From Crotophaga sulcirostris (lineage: Eukaryota; Chordata; Aves; Cuculiformes; Crotophagidae): DNA of 64,000 nt. The position numbers and the translations under genes were made by a program. Under the pieces are notes generated by a model, which was not told the origin of the DNA, searched no databases, and saw only the letters and a program-made list of their open reading frames with translations. Location: contig VYZB01000026.1 in NCBI GenBank assembly GCA_013397455.1, positions 1,104,210-1,168,209 on the forward strand, read 5' to 3'. Shown here one piece after another: positions 53,561 through 64,000 of the stretch (its first letter is position 1; each line of letters starts with the position of its first letter).

Positions 53561-55286
53561 GGACTATACAGCTTATGTAGTCCCTTAAGGCTTATTTTCT
53601 TGAAGATGCTGGGAGATGGAGCGCAAGCTGTTCCAGTGTTGGCTCATGCTCTGACATACAACCTCAAGTTATCTGGCTGCAACCTCCCCATTCTTTTTCA
53701 TTCTTTTTCCCCTTTGTCTTCTACAGTGAAAATTCCCATAGCACCTGGCACTGTCTCTCGGTGAAGGTTTTCATCATGTTCACCAATCACTACTTGATCT
53801 GTTTTGATAAACTACGAATAAACTCTGTAATTTAAGATTTCTCACTGAGAAACAGTCTCCTTCAGTCCCATGACTCCAGTCATTTCTCTGTTTCCCTACC
53901 AGCTCTTCTGACTCAGGTGAGACCACAGACATCCTCTCCAAGACCTCGTGAACCATGTTATAGGTCACTTTTTTTTTCTCTTGTTTCCTTTTGCTGTCAG
54001 TCAAAGACCAATTATTTCATTCAGTTCTGAACAATATAAAACTAGTCAAAATATAAGTATAGTTCTAGAGAAATAAGTGGGCTTAAATGGCTGTTACAGC
54101 TTCAGCCAAAAAGACTGAGACATTTCCATACACCCAATACCACACAGTGTTACCAGACTTCATGCTTGTAAACTTTATTATCCCATTTGATTCTTAATCA
54201 CCGACAAACTTGACAAACTGCAGTGTCCAGCAGCTATGAAACGCATGGGAAAGCAAAGGAAAAGTGGGCTACTGTCAATTGCTTTAGCTGACCTCAAAAA
54301 GTGCAAAAAATAACAAATACTCAATGTTACATCCTATAACAACTGTCAGTAGAGAAGGATGATGAAAAACAAAGGTAAATTTATAACTGCGGCATGTTGC
54401 TTCCTTTGAAGCTGCAAATGTAATAATTATACAAGCCCTCCATTTCACAAAGCCTTAGTAGCCTGTGGTATTTGTTTTCCTACCCTCTGCTACCCTTCAT
54501 GCTGCCATCTACTTCCAAAGTTTCATCTCCCCCCTTTCATGGACTAAGCAATAGTCTCGGGCTCCTGCAGGCCTGGCTTTCCAGCCAAAATCCAAACCAA
54601 ACAAAAAAAAAATGGTTAGCTATAATGCTGAGGTGAGGAAAAAACACCTGCAAGCTCTTAAAAGCACACCTGCACACACACACACAGATAAAATAAAGAA
54701 ACCATTTCAAAGTGAAAGCTATAATAAGAACAGTTTGCATTAAAGTCAGAAAAAGTTATGGCAGGAGTCCTGGAACAACCAACAGCAACGGAAAAAGCAA
54801 CTTCTCTTTTTTTTTTTCTTTGATAACTTAAATTCAAATACAAATTTCTTATATATATATATAAAAAGGAAGAGGTGAGCAATTGCTACTTGCTGGGCAC
54901 AGCCATGAATTCAGGGGACCATGTTGATGACAGAGGAAGCATTTTCCTCTGGTCTTGCCTCATGGAAGAGGGAAGGTGCCGCTGCTCATTTAGTCTCCAG
55001 CTGCTGGAGGGAAAGAAACTCAAAGAGCTGGACCAAAGCAGAATCCTTTGGGATGTTGCAGAAGTGCATTTTTTAACCTTGTTACTGAAAATTCTTTGCA
55101 AAACCTGGGAAATTAGCAAACTTCACTATGTGTATACACTGACAAACAAAGTATCTATGAACCGACACGTTCTTTGACTATGGAGATGTGTTATGCTAAA
55201 TTTATAATAAATAATTATCACTGATGAAGTCAGCATGTACTGTTTCGTGTTGTCTCATTGATAACCTGGTGTAACAGAGCAGTAAA
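53561..55286. other. Intronic sequence with short simple repeats
   Basis: A (CA)n run lies at 54674-54687, poly-T or poly-A runs near 54605 and 54810, and a TA run near 54851-54861. No gene or repeat family is recognised. Confidence 0.5.
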
Positions 55287-55876
55287 TGTGCTGGTTTTGG
55301 CTGGGATAGAGTTAATTTTCTTCATAGTAGCTAGTATGGGACTATACATTGGATTTGTACTGAAAACAGTGCTGATTCTACAGGGATGCTTTTCATTATT
55401 GCTGAGCAATGTGTACACAAAGTCAAAGCCAGTTCTTCTTCTCACCCCACCCCACCAGTGATGAAGCTCGGGGTGTACAAGAAGTTGGGAGGAGACACAG
55501 CCAAGAAACCTGACTCCAACTGACCAAAGGGATATTCCATACCATATAGCATCATGCTCAGCGATAAAAAGCTGGGGAAGAAGGAGGAAGGGAGGAAGTT
55601 CAGAGAGATGGCATTTGTCTTCCCAATTAACTGTTAGGTGTGATGGATCCCTGGAGATGGCTGAGCACCTGCCTGTCAATATGAAGTAGTGAATGAATTC
55701 CTTGTTTTTCTTTGCTTGCGCACGTGGCTTTTGTTTTAGCTACTAATCTGTCTTTGTCTCAACCCATGAGTTTTCTCACTTTCATCCTTTCGATTCTCTT
55801 TCCCCATCCTGCTGGGGAGGGTAGTGAGAGAAAGGCTGTGTGGGGCTTAGTTGCCACATGAGGTTAATCCACGACA
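55287..55876 (+). mobile_element. Solo LTR of an avian endogenous retrovirus (probably ERVL-like)
   Basis: The 590-bp unit starts TGTGCTGGTTTTGGCTGGGA and ends with TTAATCCACGACA, so it is bounded by TG...CA. I recognise its start ('gggatagagttaattttctt') and middle ('aactgaccaaagggatattc') as a common bird LTR. A GATAAAAAG at 55563-55571 is a possible TATA-type promoter element. No gag, pol or env sequence flanks it, so it is a solo LTR left by recombination. Five-base flanks (GTAAA left, GTGTG right) do not match, so no target duplication is visible. It is antisense to the host gene. Family assignment is from memory. Confidence 0.85.
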
Positions 55877-57494
55877 GTGTGTGAGATAGCCCAATCTGCT
55901 CAGCGATCCCCCAGTGTGAGCACCACCCCCATGTCCTGCCTGGGCTCACCCCATGGTTTCCCAAGTGTGCCAAACCAACTGCTACACTGCAAGCAACTCC
56001 TTGATGTCCATGCACAAAGTATCTTAGCACCCTCTGAGTCAGCATGAGTCTTTAATTTGGGATTTTTTTTCACTGGGAAGGCTTTTCGAGCTTGGTGTCT
56101 ACCATAAAAGACCACGAAGAGGACTCAGAAACACAGTCACGAGTAATTGCCAGTGACTCACCTCACATGAGATAAATTATTAATATTAGCCAAATATCTT
56201 ACAAATTTTATCTTCCAAGGAAAGGTAGATGGTAAATCAGCTTACAGCTAAGACATGAAAAAAGAAAAAGAAAACCCTTCAAGACAAATAAGTGCAAACT
56301 GACCTACTTCGAAATGAGAGTTTTAAAGAGTCCTGGGTTTTAAGTACAGTTATATTAAAGCAATGTCTCCTCAAAAACTTCTAAAAATATTATAAAGGAC
56401 TAAATTAAAAGCTCAGCAAAACAACAGACACCAGGAGGGCTGGATAGAACCAAACCATGAGTTCATTTTTGCTGCTGCTCGAAGCCAGATGTAAGGCTAA
56501 ATCATGAGTACAGAGAGACCTCCCCAGGCATACTTCACCAGCTTCTGGCAATGTAAAATTAGAGGATTCCTGAGCCATGAGAAATAATTGTTTCTTGGTA
56601 AGTAATACCTCTCAAAAGGCTTTTCATCCATGACTTTCTGAGCCCTTTCCTGAGCCCACTTCGGCCCAGCAGGCAGAGAAGCCAGAGGTGCAGAGCCATG
56701 CAACCCTAACATGTGGTGCTGGGGAAAACACATTCCCCCTTGTTTGCTCTGAACCTGGTTATTTCATTCAACATCCTTAGTTCTTTTAGCAGGCATACCC
56801 ATGAAAAACCACTCACTTCTATATTCTCTTTTTGCCACTTCCGATACCGCTGGCACTTCCACCCTATGTTAGCTCTCTACAATCTGCCGTCCCCACCCAT
56901 TTAAACTCCTCTCACACAAAAGCCATTTCTTGCTGCAGCTCCCTCGTTGTCATATCCTTTTGATCTAGCGACGGGTGTATTTTTACATGTATTTCTTATT
57001 TTTTTCAGAGTTTCAGTGTCTCAGCAAAAGGGTAATACTGATGACTCAGCCTTGCATGGTGCACACACAGATGTATGCATTTGCTCACACACTACAGAAG
57101 GGGAATGTGCACTTCAAGCCCATTCACTGTTAATGTACACACTTTTGGCTGCCCCTCCACACTTTGCTAAACATAAATGACTCAGTATTTAAACTTTCAT
57201 ACTGGAGATGTGTATCACAGTAAACTAATTATCACCAACCTTTATCTTAGGCCAAAGCAAAACCAGCTACTACTTTTCTGCATGGAAAACTTTGTTTTGC
57301 CAATTTGGTGAGGAAAATCTTGATTTTCATGGGATGAATAGAGATGCATTTATGCTTGACTCATCAGGATGCTCTTGGTGTCCAAGCTGCAGATCCAGGC
57401 TGAGATGTCCTTGTAACTGTTGCTTTGGCTACAGCAGTGCTGGTCACTAAGAAGGGGCAGTGGTATTTTTACACAGTGTATTAAGTGATGCATT
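55877..57494. other. Intronic sequence, nothing recognised
   Basis: The first 250 bp after the LTR are GC-richer and could hold repeat-derived sequence that I cannot name. The remainder is AT-rich with no signature. Confidence 0.45.
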
Positions 57495-57682
57495 ACCATA
57501 GAATCATGAAATCATTTAGGTTGGAAAAGACCTTCAAGATCATTGAGTCCCACCATAAACGTAACACTGCCAAGTCCACTACTAAATCATGTCCCTAAGT
57601 ACAACGTCTACTTATCTTTGAAATACCTCCAGGGATGGTGACTTAACCACTTTCCTGGGCAGCCTGTTCCAATGTTTGATCA
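57495..57682 (-). mobile_element. CR1 LINE, short 5' truncated 3' end
   Basis: 'accatagaatcatgaaatc' (degenerate ATTCTATG tail) is followed by 'ttaggttggaaaagaccttc', 'aagatcattgagtccca' and 'gggcagcctgttccaatg'. This is the reverse complement of a CR1 3' UTR plus the end of ORF2. Homology stops near 57682, so under 200 bp remains. Confidence 0.92.
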
Positions 57683-57903
57683 GGAAAGGGAAAACCTGGG
57701 AGCACTGGATTGGGAAAACAGAGATGGAGCAGGAGAGACAAATGAGACTGGGACAAAGAAGGGTGACAAGCCCTTTCCCCATACGTGGGACTGGAATCGA
57801 GAAATCTCAGTCTCACCATTTCAGAGTGCCTGCAAGTATCTGCAAAACCCACAGGCGGGTCTCACCCCCTGCTAGCTCTGCAGGGCTTTCCAAACACGTA
57901 GAG

Positions 57904-57966
57904 GAATAATAATAACAACAACAACAGCAGCAGCAAAACCCAACAACAACAATAATAACAATAATA
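57904..57966. repeat. Compound trinucleotide repeat (AAT/AAC/CAG)
   Basis: AAT units pass to AAC, then CAG, then back to AAC and AAT. The symmetric order suggests point changes within one original trinucleotide array. Confidence 0.9.
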
Positions 57967-60900
57967 GAACCACTAAGAATTAGAAAACTGCAAAGTCAAG
58001 CAGTCTAACTTAGAAAATGCCAGAAGTTTCCATCATAACAAAACTTAACTCATCCCTGATTCACTTACTTATTTTTTCCAGCAGCTTGTCCCTTGTATTG
58101 GGCACCAGAATGTAAGTCTGTTTCTAGACTTGGGTCCCACAGTATCACCCCACCACAAACACACGTGTTCCCTTGCCACACACAAATTGAGCTTAAATTA
58201 TCAGCATAGTAATTCACCCTATTTACTGCCTAGCACAAAAAGGCATCCTGGTTCATGTCCCCATAAAAAGGAAAAAAAAAACATCAAGAACAATAGAAAA
58301 AAACCAAAACCAAACCCTTTAAATAGTGCCTCTGTGTGAGAAGACACCAGTGTGGTGCTATGCAAGGATGTAGAGGAAAAGGGAGCACTGTGCACGCACA
58401 CAAGTACAGAGCTCCTGAAAAAAGTTTCCCAACACCCAGCTGAAGAAAAAGAAAGGGGGGCAAGAAAGCAACTCCCTACAAAACAAAATTTACTATAAGC
58501 AATGCACCACTTCTGCCATAAAGTTACAATTTTGTTGATCCTACGTATTCGTGATTTTCATTTCTCTTTTGAAACTGGGGAAGAGGTGAAGGACCTCTTC
58601 TACAAAACGCTTCCGTGTGCTATATTAAGAAGCTAATTTTCACTTTAGAAATCCTGCTAGTGTTACTGGGTTTGCTTGAAATTCATGCTGCAAAGCAAAC
58701 AGGAGTCTCTCAAGACTTTCAAGACTCAAATATAATTCCATTAGTTTTCAATTAGCAGTTTGTCCACGTACATGCAAAATAAATTGATTTAGCACCCTAC
58801 TCCTGAGATACCAAAATCTAAATGGAGAGTTTTTTCTTTCTCTTTTGTATCCTGTCTGCAAATATTAGTTACCATAACAGAATATCACGTAAATCAAATA
58901 ACCGCCTCTTTTTCATAATCACTCTGGCAGCTGCAGTGCCATGTTTCAATGGCTATCCACTGGAACTCATTAAGAAAGCATTATGTATAGTAAATTAAAA
59001 TGCAGGGTCTATGATCTGCAGACAAAAGGATGACAAAGCTTATCAAATGTGTGCTGTGGACTTCTCATTAACTCGGGGCTTTAAACAGCATTGTCCTCTC
59101 TGAGCAGGTTACTGTGCCTGAGCATCTTTCTGTTTGTAATGAGCGGCCTGTATCTGGTCTCATGGAAATTGCTCTGAAGAAAAAGCTGTGTTCCTCAGTC
59201 AAAATAAGATGAAATTTTGATTGGGATGAGATTGCACTCTTGAGTCAGCTACTAGAAATTCGCTCATTGTTGTCCACGCGTTTGGAGAACACCAGCAAAC
59301 AGTTTGACTCACGGCAACGGGTGCTAAGCAGAAACAAGTAGTGTTTTTAAGGAGTTGTCTTTGCAACCCCTTATAACTGAGAAAGCAAGAACTCCAATAA
59401 GACAGCAAATGCAAACACAGTAGAGAGCCTGCTTCTACAGAAACCTTCAGTAAACCTCCCCAGGTCCATAGGAGGGTTTCCTCTCTGCCCTCGAAGGGGA
59501 CAGTGACCAGAATCTGTCCTTTTCTATTTGCAAGACAAAGGATGTCTCTGTGTCTCCTTTCCCTTAACACAGCTCTGGGCTGCTGGCTGCTTCAGCACCA
59601 CAAGCCCAGCTCTTCAGAAGCAACGCTGCAAGGGATGGAGGAATGTTGCTTTCAGAGCAACACAGGGAAGTTGGTTACATACTGCACAGTGATTTTTCCT
59701 TAAGCTAACCAAATCTCATCCTTGTCTTATAGAATGTCACGGGTTAGGTGACATTCTTATGTGGTTTGCTCTGATTTTGCGTTACGGATGATTGCCTTTT
59801 ACATCCTAGATGGTGCATGAAGTATATAAACCTCACAACACAGCAAACTGTTGTGAAAACAACTGGATATCCCAACAGCTGACACAAATCTTCGGAAGTT
59901 TAATGCAGGGATACACAGAGCATTTGTCAGTGCATCTGACAGATGCATAATTAGCTCTGCCCATAAGCTTTGCCATAATACTGCTGGACTTGCACTGAAC
60001 ATGACAGTGCAGACAACAAGGGTGTGCTTCAGTACATCTCTGATTTCCCCAGTGACAGCTCTCTTTAAAGAACATCACTCATTCACCAGAAAATTAAAAA
60101 ACACATCAACAAACTGCCCAGACACTGGCAAGTGCTTAATTATCTACAACCTCTTTAATACAACCAGGGGCATCAACATTGATGCTGCTTGCCTCACTTC
60201 CAAGAAGAAAAAGAAAGAAGTCGCTGAATATTCTCTAGGCTGCAAAATTCATGAGCAGAAAAAAGCAGGGAGGGAATAAGTGTCAGGGACAAAAAGGTTA
60301 ATAGCTGCTGTTTAAACACTAACAAGTGAATATGTCTTACATCTTAATAACTGAAGGAGAAAATTTTCTATTTTCAACATATTTTTCTATCTATTTTCAA
60401 TGCATTTGAGTAATTTATTTGTTAATTTCCAGTGATAGGCATACTGACAAGCAGTGCTACATAAAATACAGCACAGCAGTAGGAGAAATAGCACATGGCA
60501 GTATCATGTCTTAAAACTACACAACACTTTGGCATCTGTTCAGACGCCAATACAACAGAGGTTTCCCGTTAAAGAGCAGCCACTGCAATGCCAGCAAAGC
60601 AATTTCCAGGAGTACCAGCCTCCAGCTCCGCCAGCCTTCCCAAGCCCAGATTAAGACACTGGCAAGACAAATACATTCCTGTGGACACCTCATTTCCATA
60701 TTCTAATACCTCCCTCCTGCAGACTCTGCACCACAGGTAGGTCAACAGCCGATTAAACCAACTTGGCACCCACATAGAAGTGACCACCTAAGCTCTCCCT
60801 ATTTTCCACTGTCAGCTCTTCAGAAGTCCCTGACCAGGCCTAATATTGTCAGGAGCCACAGCCAGATGTCCTCCTGCATCACCTAGGCCTCTGCTCATGG

Positions 60901-63672
60901 AGTGTCTTACCCCACAGGATGGACCACCCAGGGCCCAGTGATACCAAGTCTTCAGAAAAATGAATAGGCAGAGACAGGAGTGAAATTCTAATTAATTTAA
61001 ATTTGCTTCTAAACCCACTGTGTCAATATTTATCAAATATTTCTGTTCAGTGTAAAGGTATCAGAGGCTCTCAGGCGGAGGACACTGAGCAGATGCTCCC
61101 TTTACCCAGCCTGCACATCACACAAGGTGGAAGGACTGAGCATCTACAGCCAAAGCAGCCCCCAACTCCTTTGTAGCAAAGCCAAAATTATCCTTTAAAA
61201 CAGTTATCGGAGTTCTTCCAAAGTCAGACTTTTGGAAAACTCTGCTGTGTGGCTAGAGACGACATCTGAGTCTGTTAGTCCACCCAGGAGGAAAGGGCTC
61301 TGGCCAGTCCATGTTAGCTCTTCACATCGATTACCTCCTGCCTTATCTTCAAAAAAAACCTACAAAATCTACCTCCTCAGTGCCATCTAAAATACCTTTA
61401 TTGTATGATTTTTCCTCTTCTTTTTTTTCCCCACCTCTTGGCTGTTGCCTACTGTAAGACTGAGAAGGTCTTTCTATTTATTCACATTTAAGGGAGATAA
61501 CAAAATAGTTGGAGCAGGAAAACTAAAATTAAGATTAGAGCCCCTGAGCTTTGCCAAATGTATGAAGCTTATACAAGCATTAGTTATCTTCACTGTGCAC
61601 AGATGTGACTGAGAATATGGAGTTGTTACTGCTCTTCTTAAATACTGCTAGGACATTATTCAGTATTGACAGACAACATGGAGGCCACGAGACCCTGTAG
61701 AAGCAAAGCGAGGAGAAACATGGTGATGCGAGGCCCTGCTCTGCAATTTGGCATGGGCTTAACAATCCATATGCCCCATAACTTTCCAGGAGGATTTTAC
61801 CTCATTCCTGAACTGAGCCAAAAGATTTGGACAATTTCAGTAGTGGAGATAATTTTGATGCCAACAACCCTGGAAAAACACAGGAACTCCTGACAGCTTA
61901 AAACTTTTAGGTAGTGAAGACTGTTAATATAGCAGGACAGGAAAACAACACGTTTTCCAAGAAAACAGTTTTGATAGAATGGACAAAAGAAATACAAGAG
62001 ATGATAAAACTGTATCAGCATTTGGTCAACCTCTGAATCAAAACAGGCTTTTGCATTTTCACAGGGCCAGCAAGTAACAAGTATCCTCGTGCCCCTGAAT
62101 CATGGTCAGAAAGTCAAGCAAAGTGTAAATGCCAAGCAGTGCTCCCAGTGAAGGAGGAGGAGGAGGTGTGCCCATCCTGCTTGACACTTCATTGGTGCTT
62201 GATGTAGTGGTCAACTCTTGGCTTTAGGGCTTTCAGTGGAGGAAATGCCCTGTTCCCTGCATCACACAGCTGCACGGAAGCCTGGCCATGCTGCTCCCCT
62301 GGGTGGAATAGAGGTTGCAAATACTCATCCTAAACACAGACACATGCTCTCACCGTGATGCCCTCCAGAAGATCAAAGAAGAGGAAAGAAATAACTTTAG
62401 AAAAGAGATGGAATGAACTCAAAGACACTGCAAGACCTGCATTTTGAGATCTCAAATGTATTTTTCAGGACTTCATGCATTTGAGGACCTGCTTGGGTCT
62501 GTGCCTCCCCATGGATAGGACACAGCCATTCGGTCCTGCTCACCAGACCTACGGACCTATAAAGCCAATCAACAGGTGAGGGCTCAACCTTACTGACAGA
62601 GTAAATACTCAAAACAGTAAAAACACTTGGTCGTCTTAATCTGCACAGATCTCCTTGCAGAGCTAAGGAGGCCAAAGCAAAGCTGAGCTGAGCCAATCCA
62701 TGCCATCAGACAACGATAACGCTGTGCTCAAGGCATTTTATCAGTTATGACTCAGGGTCACAGCAAGTAGATTTAAAAAATATTCGGATGTGGGAGTTGG
62801 TTTGTTTTTGTAAACATTTCCTTTTTTCTTGTTGGTGTCACTAGATGGCAGAGCCTGTCACTGGGCTTCCTAATAACACACTCCTACAGCTTTCAATATC
62901 TGGATTTCAATTAAGCTGTAAATTCCTGGGGTTTTCAGTGGCTATCTCTGGGGTAATTACAAAATCAATGTCCTTTAAAACAAACAAAGCAAGTTTATAG
63001 GTTAATGATATGAATGATCGACCCAACTTAATACACTGCATGTTTGGGATGATGACATAAATTTAACCTTTGACTCAAAAATTATTTAAAATATCATGCC
63101 TGAAGACCAAGGAGCCTCTGAAAAAGCATTATTTGGTGTTACAAGTGACCCAAAAGTCTGAACTTTCCCGACACTCTCTGGAGCAAAGGGAACCAGAGAG
63201 TCCAGGCTCCTTGTGCTGGGAAGCTTCATATGATCAATGCAAAGCAAAACACGCCAACCTGGACAGTTAATCTGCAGCTCATTCATGTACTCTTATTATT
63301 GACAGCAAAAGATGAAAAGGAAAACTCACCAGCACCAGATAATCTGGGAAGCAGCATCCACAAATCCCAGGGTGAAAAGTTTGCAGAAGTTGCCATTAAT
63401 TAAATCACCTGGGCTGGAAGCAGGTTTTAACAAAGTGCTACTTTATCGTGTAAGACTCATTTAAAAATTTAATAATATGGAGTCCACTTAGTCAACAGAC
63501 CAAATCACAAACTCGGCAAGTCCTGGCATCCACATGGAACACCAAAACCATCTAAGGAAGGACTTCTGGTGTAGATTGAGTGACTCTTCTGTCTCCAAAT
63601 TTGGTCTCCAACACAGGGTCACGATTGCCAGTCAACACAATTTAGACATGCAGATAGACACACACAGAGGCA
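57967..63672. other. Intronic sequence, nothing recognised beyond one hairpin
   Basis: Composition is mixed. The hairpin at 59731-59757 is listed separately. GC-richer patches lie near 60540-60900 and 62130-62350. No ORF has a recognisable product. Confidence 0.5.
59731..59757. repeat. Perfect 10-bp inverted repeat (hairpin)
   Basis: AGAATGTCAC (59731-59740) and GTGACATTCT (59748-59757) are exact reverse complements around a 7-nt loop, GGGTTAG. A TATATAAA follows at 59823-59830. No repeat family is assigned. Confidence 0.85.
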
Positions 63673-63702
63673 TTATATATATATATATATATATACACAC
63701 AT
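63673..63702. repeat. (AT)n(AC)n compound microsatellite
   Basis: About 11 AT units pass directly into about four AC units. Length polymorphism is likely. Confidence 0.95.
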
Positions 63703-64000
63703 AGGAGCAGAAGAGAGTAGCTCAGACATCAGCTACAGCTATGAAAGATGGATTGGTCAAAACCAGCAGACTCCTGCTGTGCACATCTCTGAGTTGTTTT
63801 ACGTTTGTTTCTATCTGTTTTTCAGTAAAGGATCCCCTTTATAATATAATAAGCTATAAATGAACTGGTTGTTAAAGCTCTCTGAAAGGAAGACAGAGGC
63901 AATTGTTACGTCAGTCAGAGTTTGGATGGAAAATTTTGTCATTTCCAAAAAAAAAGATAACTAAAAAGGGGTTTACACAGCTTGTGGAAAATTGTTCTCC

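Larger units (their letters stand above)
20584..64000 (-). other. FAT3: Intron upstream of the cadherin exon (incomplete)
   Basis: By inference this whole stretch is intron of the same minus-strand gene. No other ORF in it shows cadherin, EGF or laminin-G motifs. It carries six of the seven CR1 fragments, the LTR and several simple repeats. Introns of tens of kilobases are known for FAT3 in vertebrates, which fits. An unrelated gene nested inside cannot be fully excluded, but I recognise none. Confidence 0.75.

Noticed and set aside
55230..55679. 149-codon minus-strand ORF
   Set aside because: It lies almost wholly within the LTR on its reverse strand and matches no retroviral protein.
1..64000. 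Search for CRISPR arrays, operons, tRNA or rRNA genes and further FAT exons
   Set aside because: No regularly spaced repeats, no ribosome-binding-site spaced ORFs, no cloverleaf-like tRNA with box A/B that I could defend, and no second ORF with cadherin, EGF or laminin-G motifs were seen.

Overview
The window is vertebrate nuclear DNA, almost certainly from a bird. Three kinds of evidence point that way. There is one spliced cadherin-repeat exon with canonical splice sites. Several CR1 LINE copies are present, one ending in the 8-bp ATTCTATG-type 3' repeat typical of avian CR1. There is one LTR of a type common in bird genomes. There are no bacterial operons, long intact ORFs, tRNA or rRNA genes, or CRISPR arrays. 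Species cannot be fixed from the sequence; a non-galliform bird is a weak guess from the LTR type.

The only coding sequence I can support is one internal exon of a FAT-family giant protocadherin at 20269-20583 on the minus strand. Its residues fit FAT3 best as I remember the family. It is 315 bp long with a phase 1 intron on each side. It encodes the end of one extracellular cadherin repeat, the calcium-binding linker, and the first two thirds or so of the next repeat. Everything else is intron of the same gene: at least 43.4 kb upstream in transcription (20584-64000) and at least 20.2 kb downstream (1-20268).

The introns hold mostly unremarkable AT-rich sequence with decayed repeats. CR1 fragments lie at 3840-4150, 27755-28605, 31720-32080, 34535-34880, 35188-35580, 53455-53560 and 57495-57682. 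A solo LTR lies at 55287-55876, antisense to the host gene. Older amniote repeats (L2-like tails, MIR-like cores and a palindromic MITE-like family) occur at 4709, 7825, 10475, 13276, 13478 and 27218. Simple repeats include a 120-nt pure purine (AGAAG)n tract at 17753-17872. In the FAT pre-mRNA this reads as a CUCUU-rich pyrimidine tract about 2.4 kb past the exon.

I see no new gene system here. The most checkable oddities are the purine tract, a perfect 12-bp hairpin at 40268-40295 made of inverted TEAD-type CATTCC sites, two internally deleted CR1 copies, and a 229-codon ORF that is longer than chance would usually give but runs into CR1 remnants.
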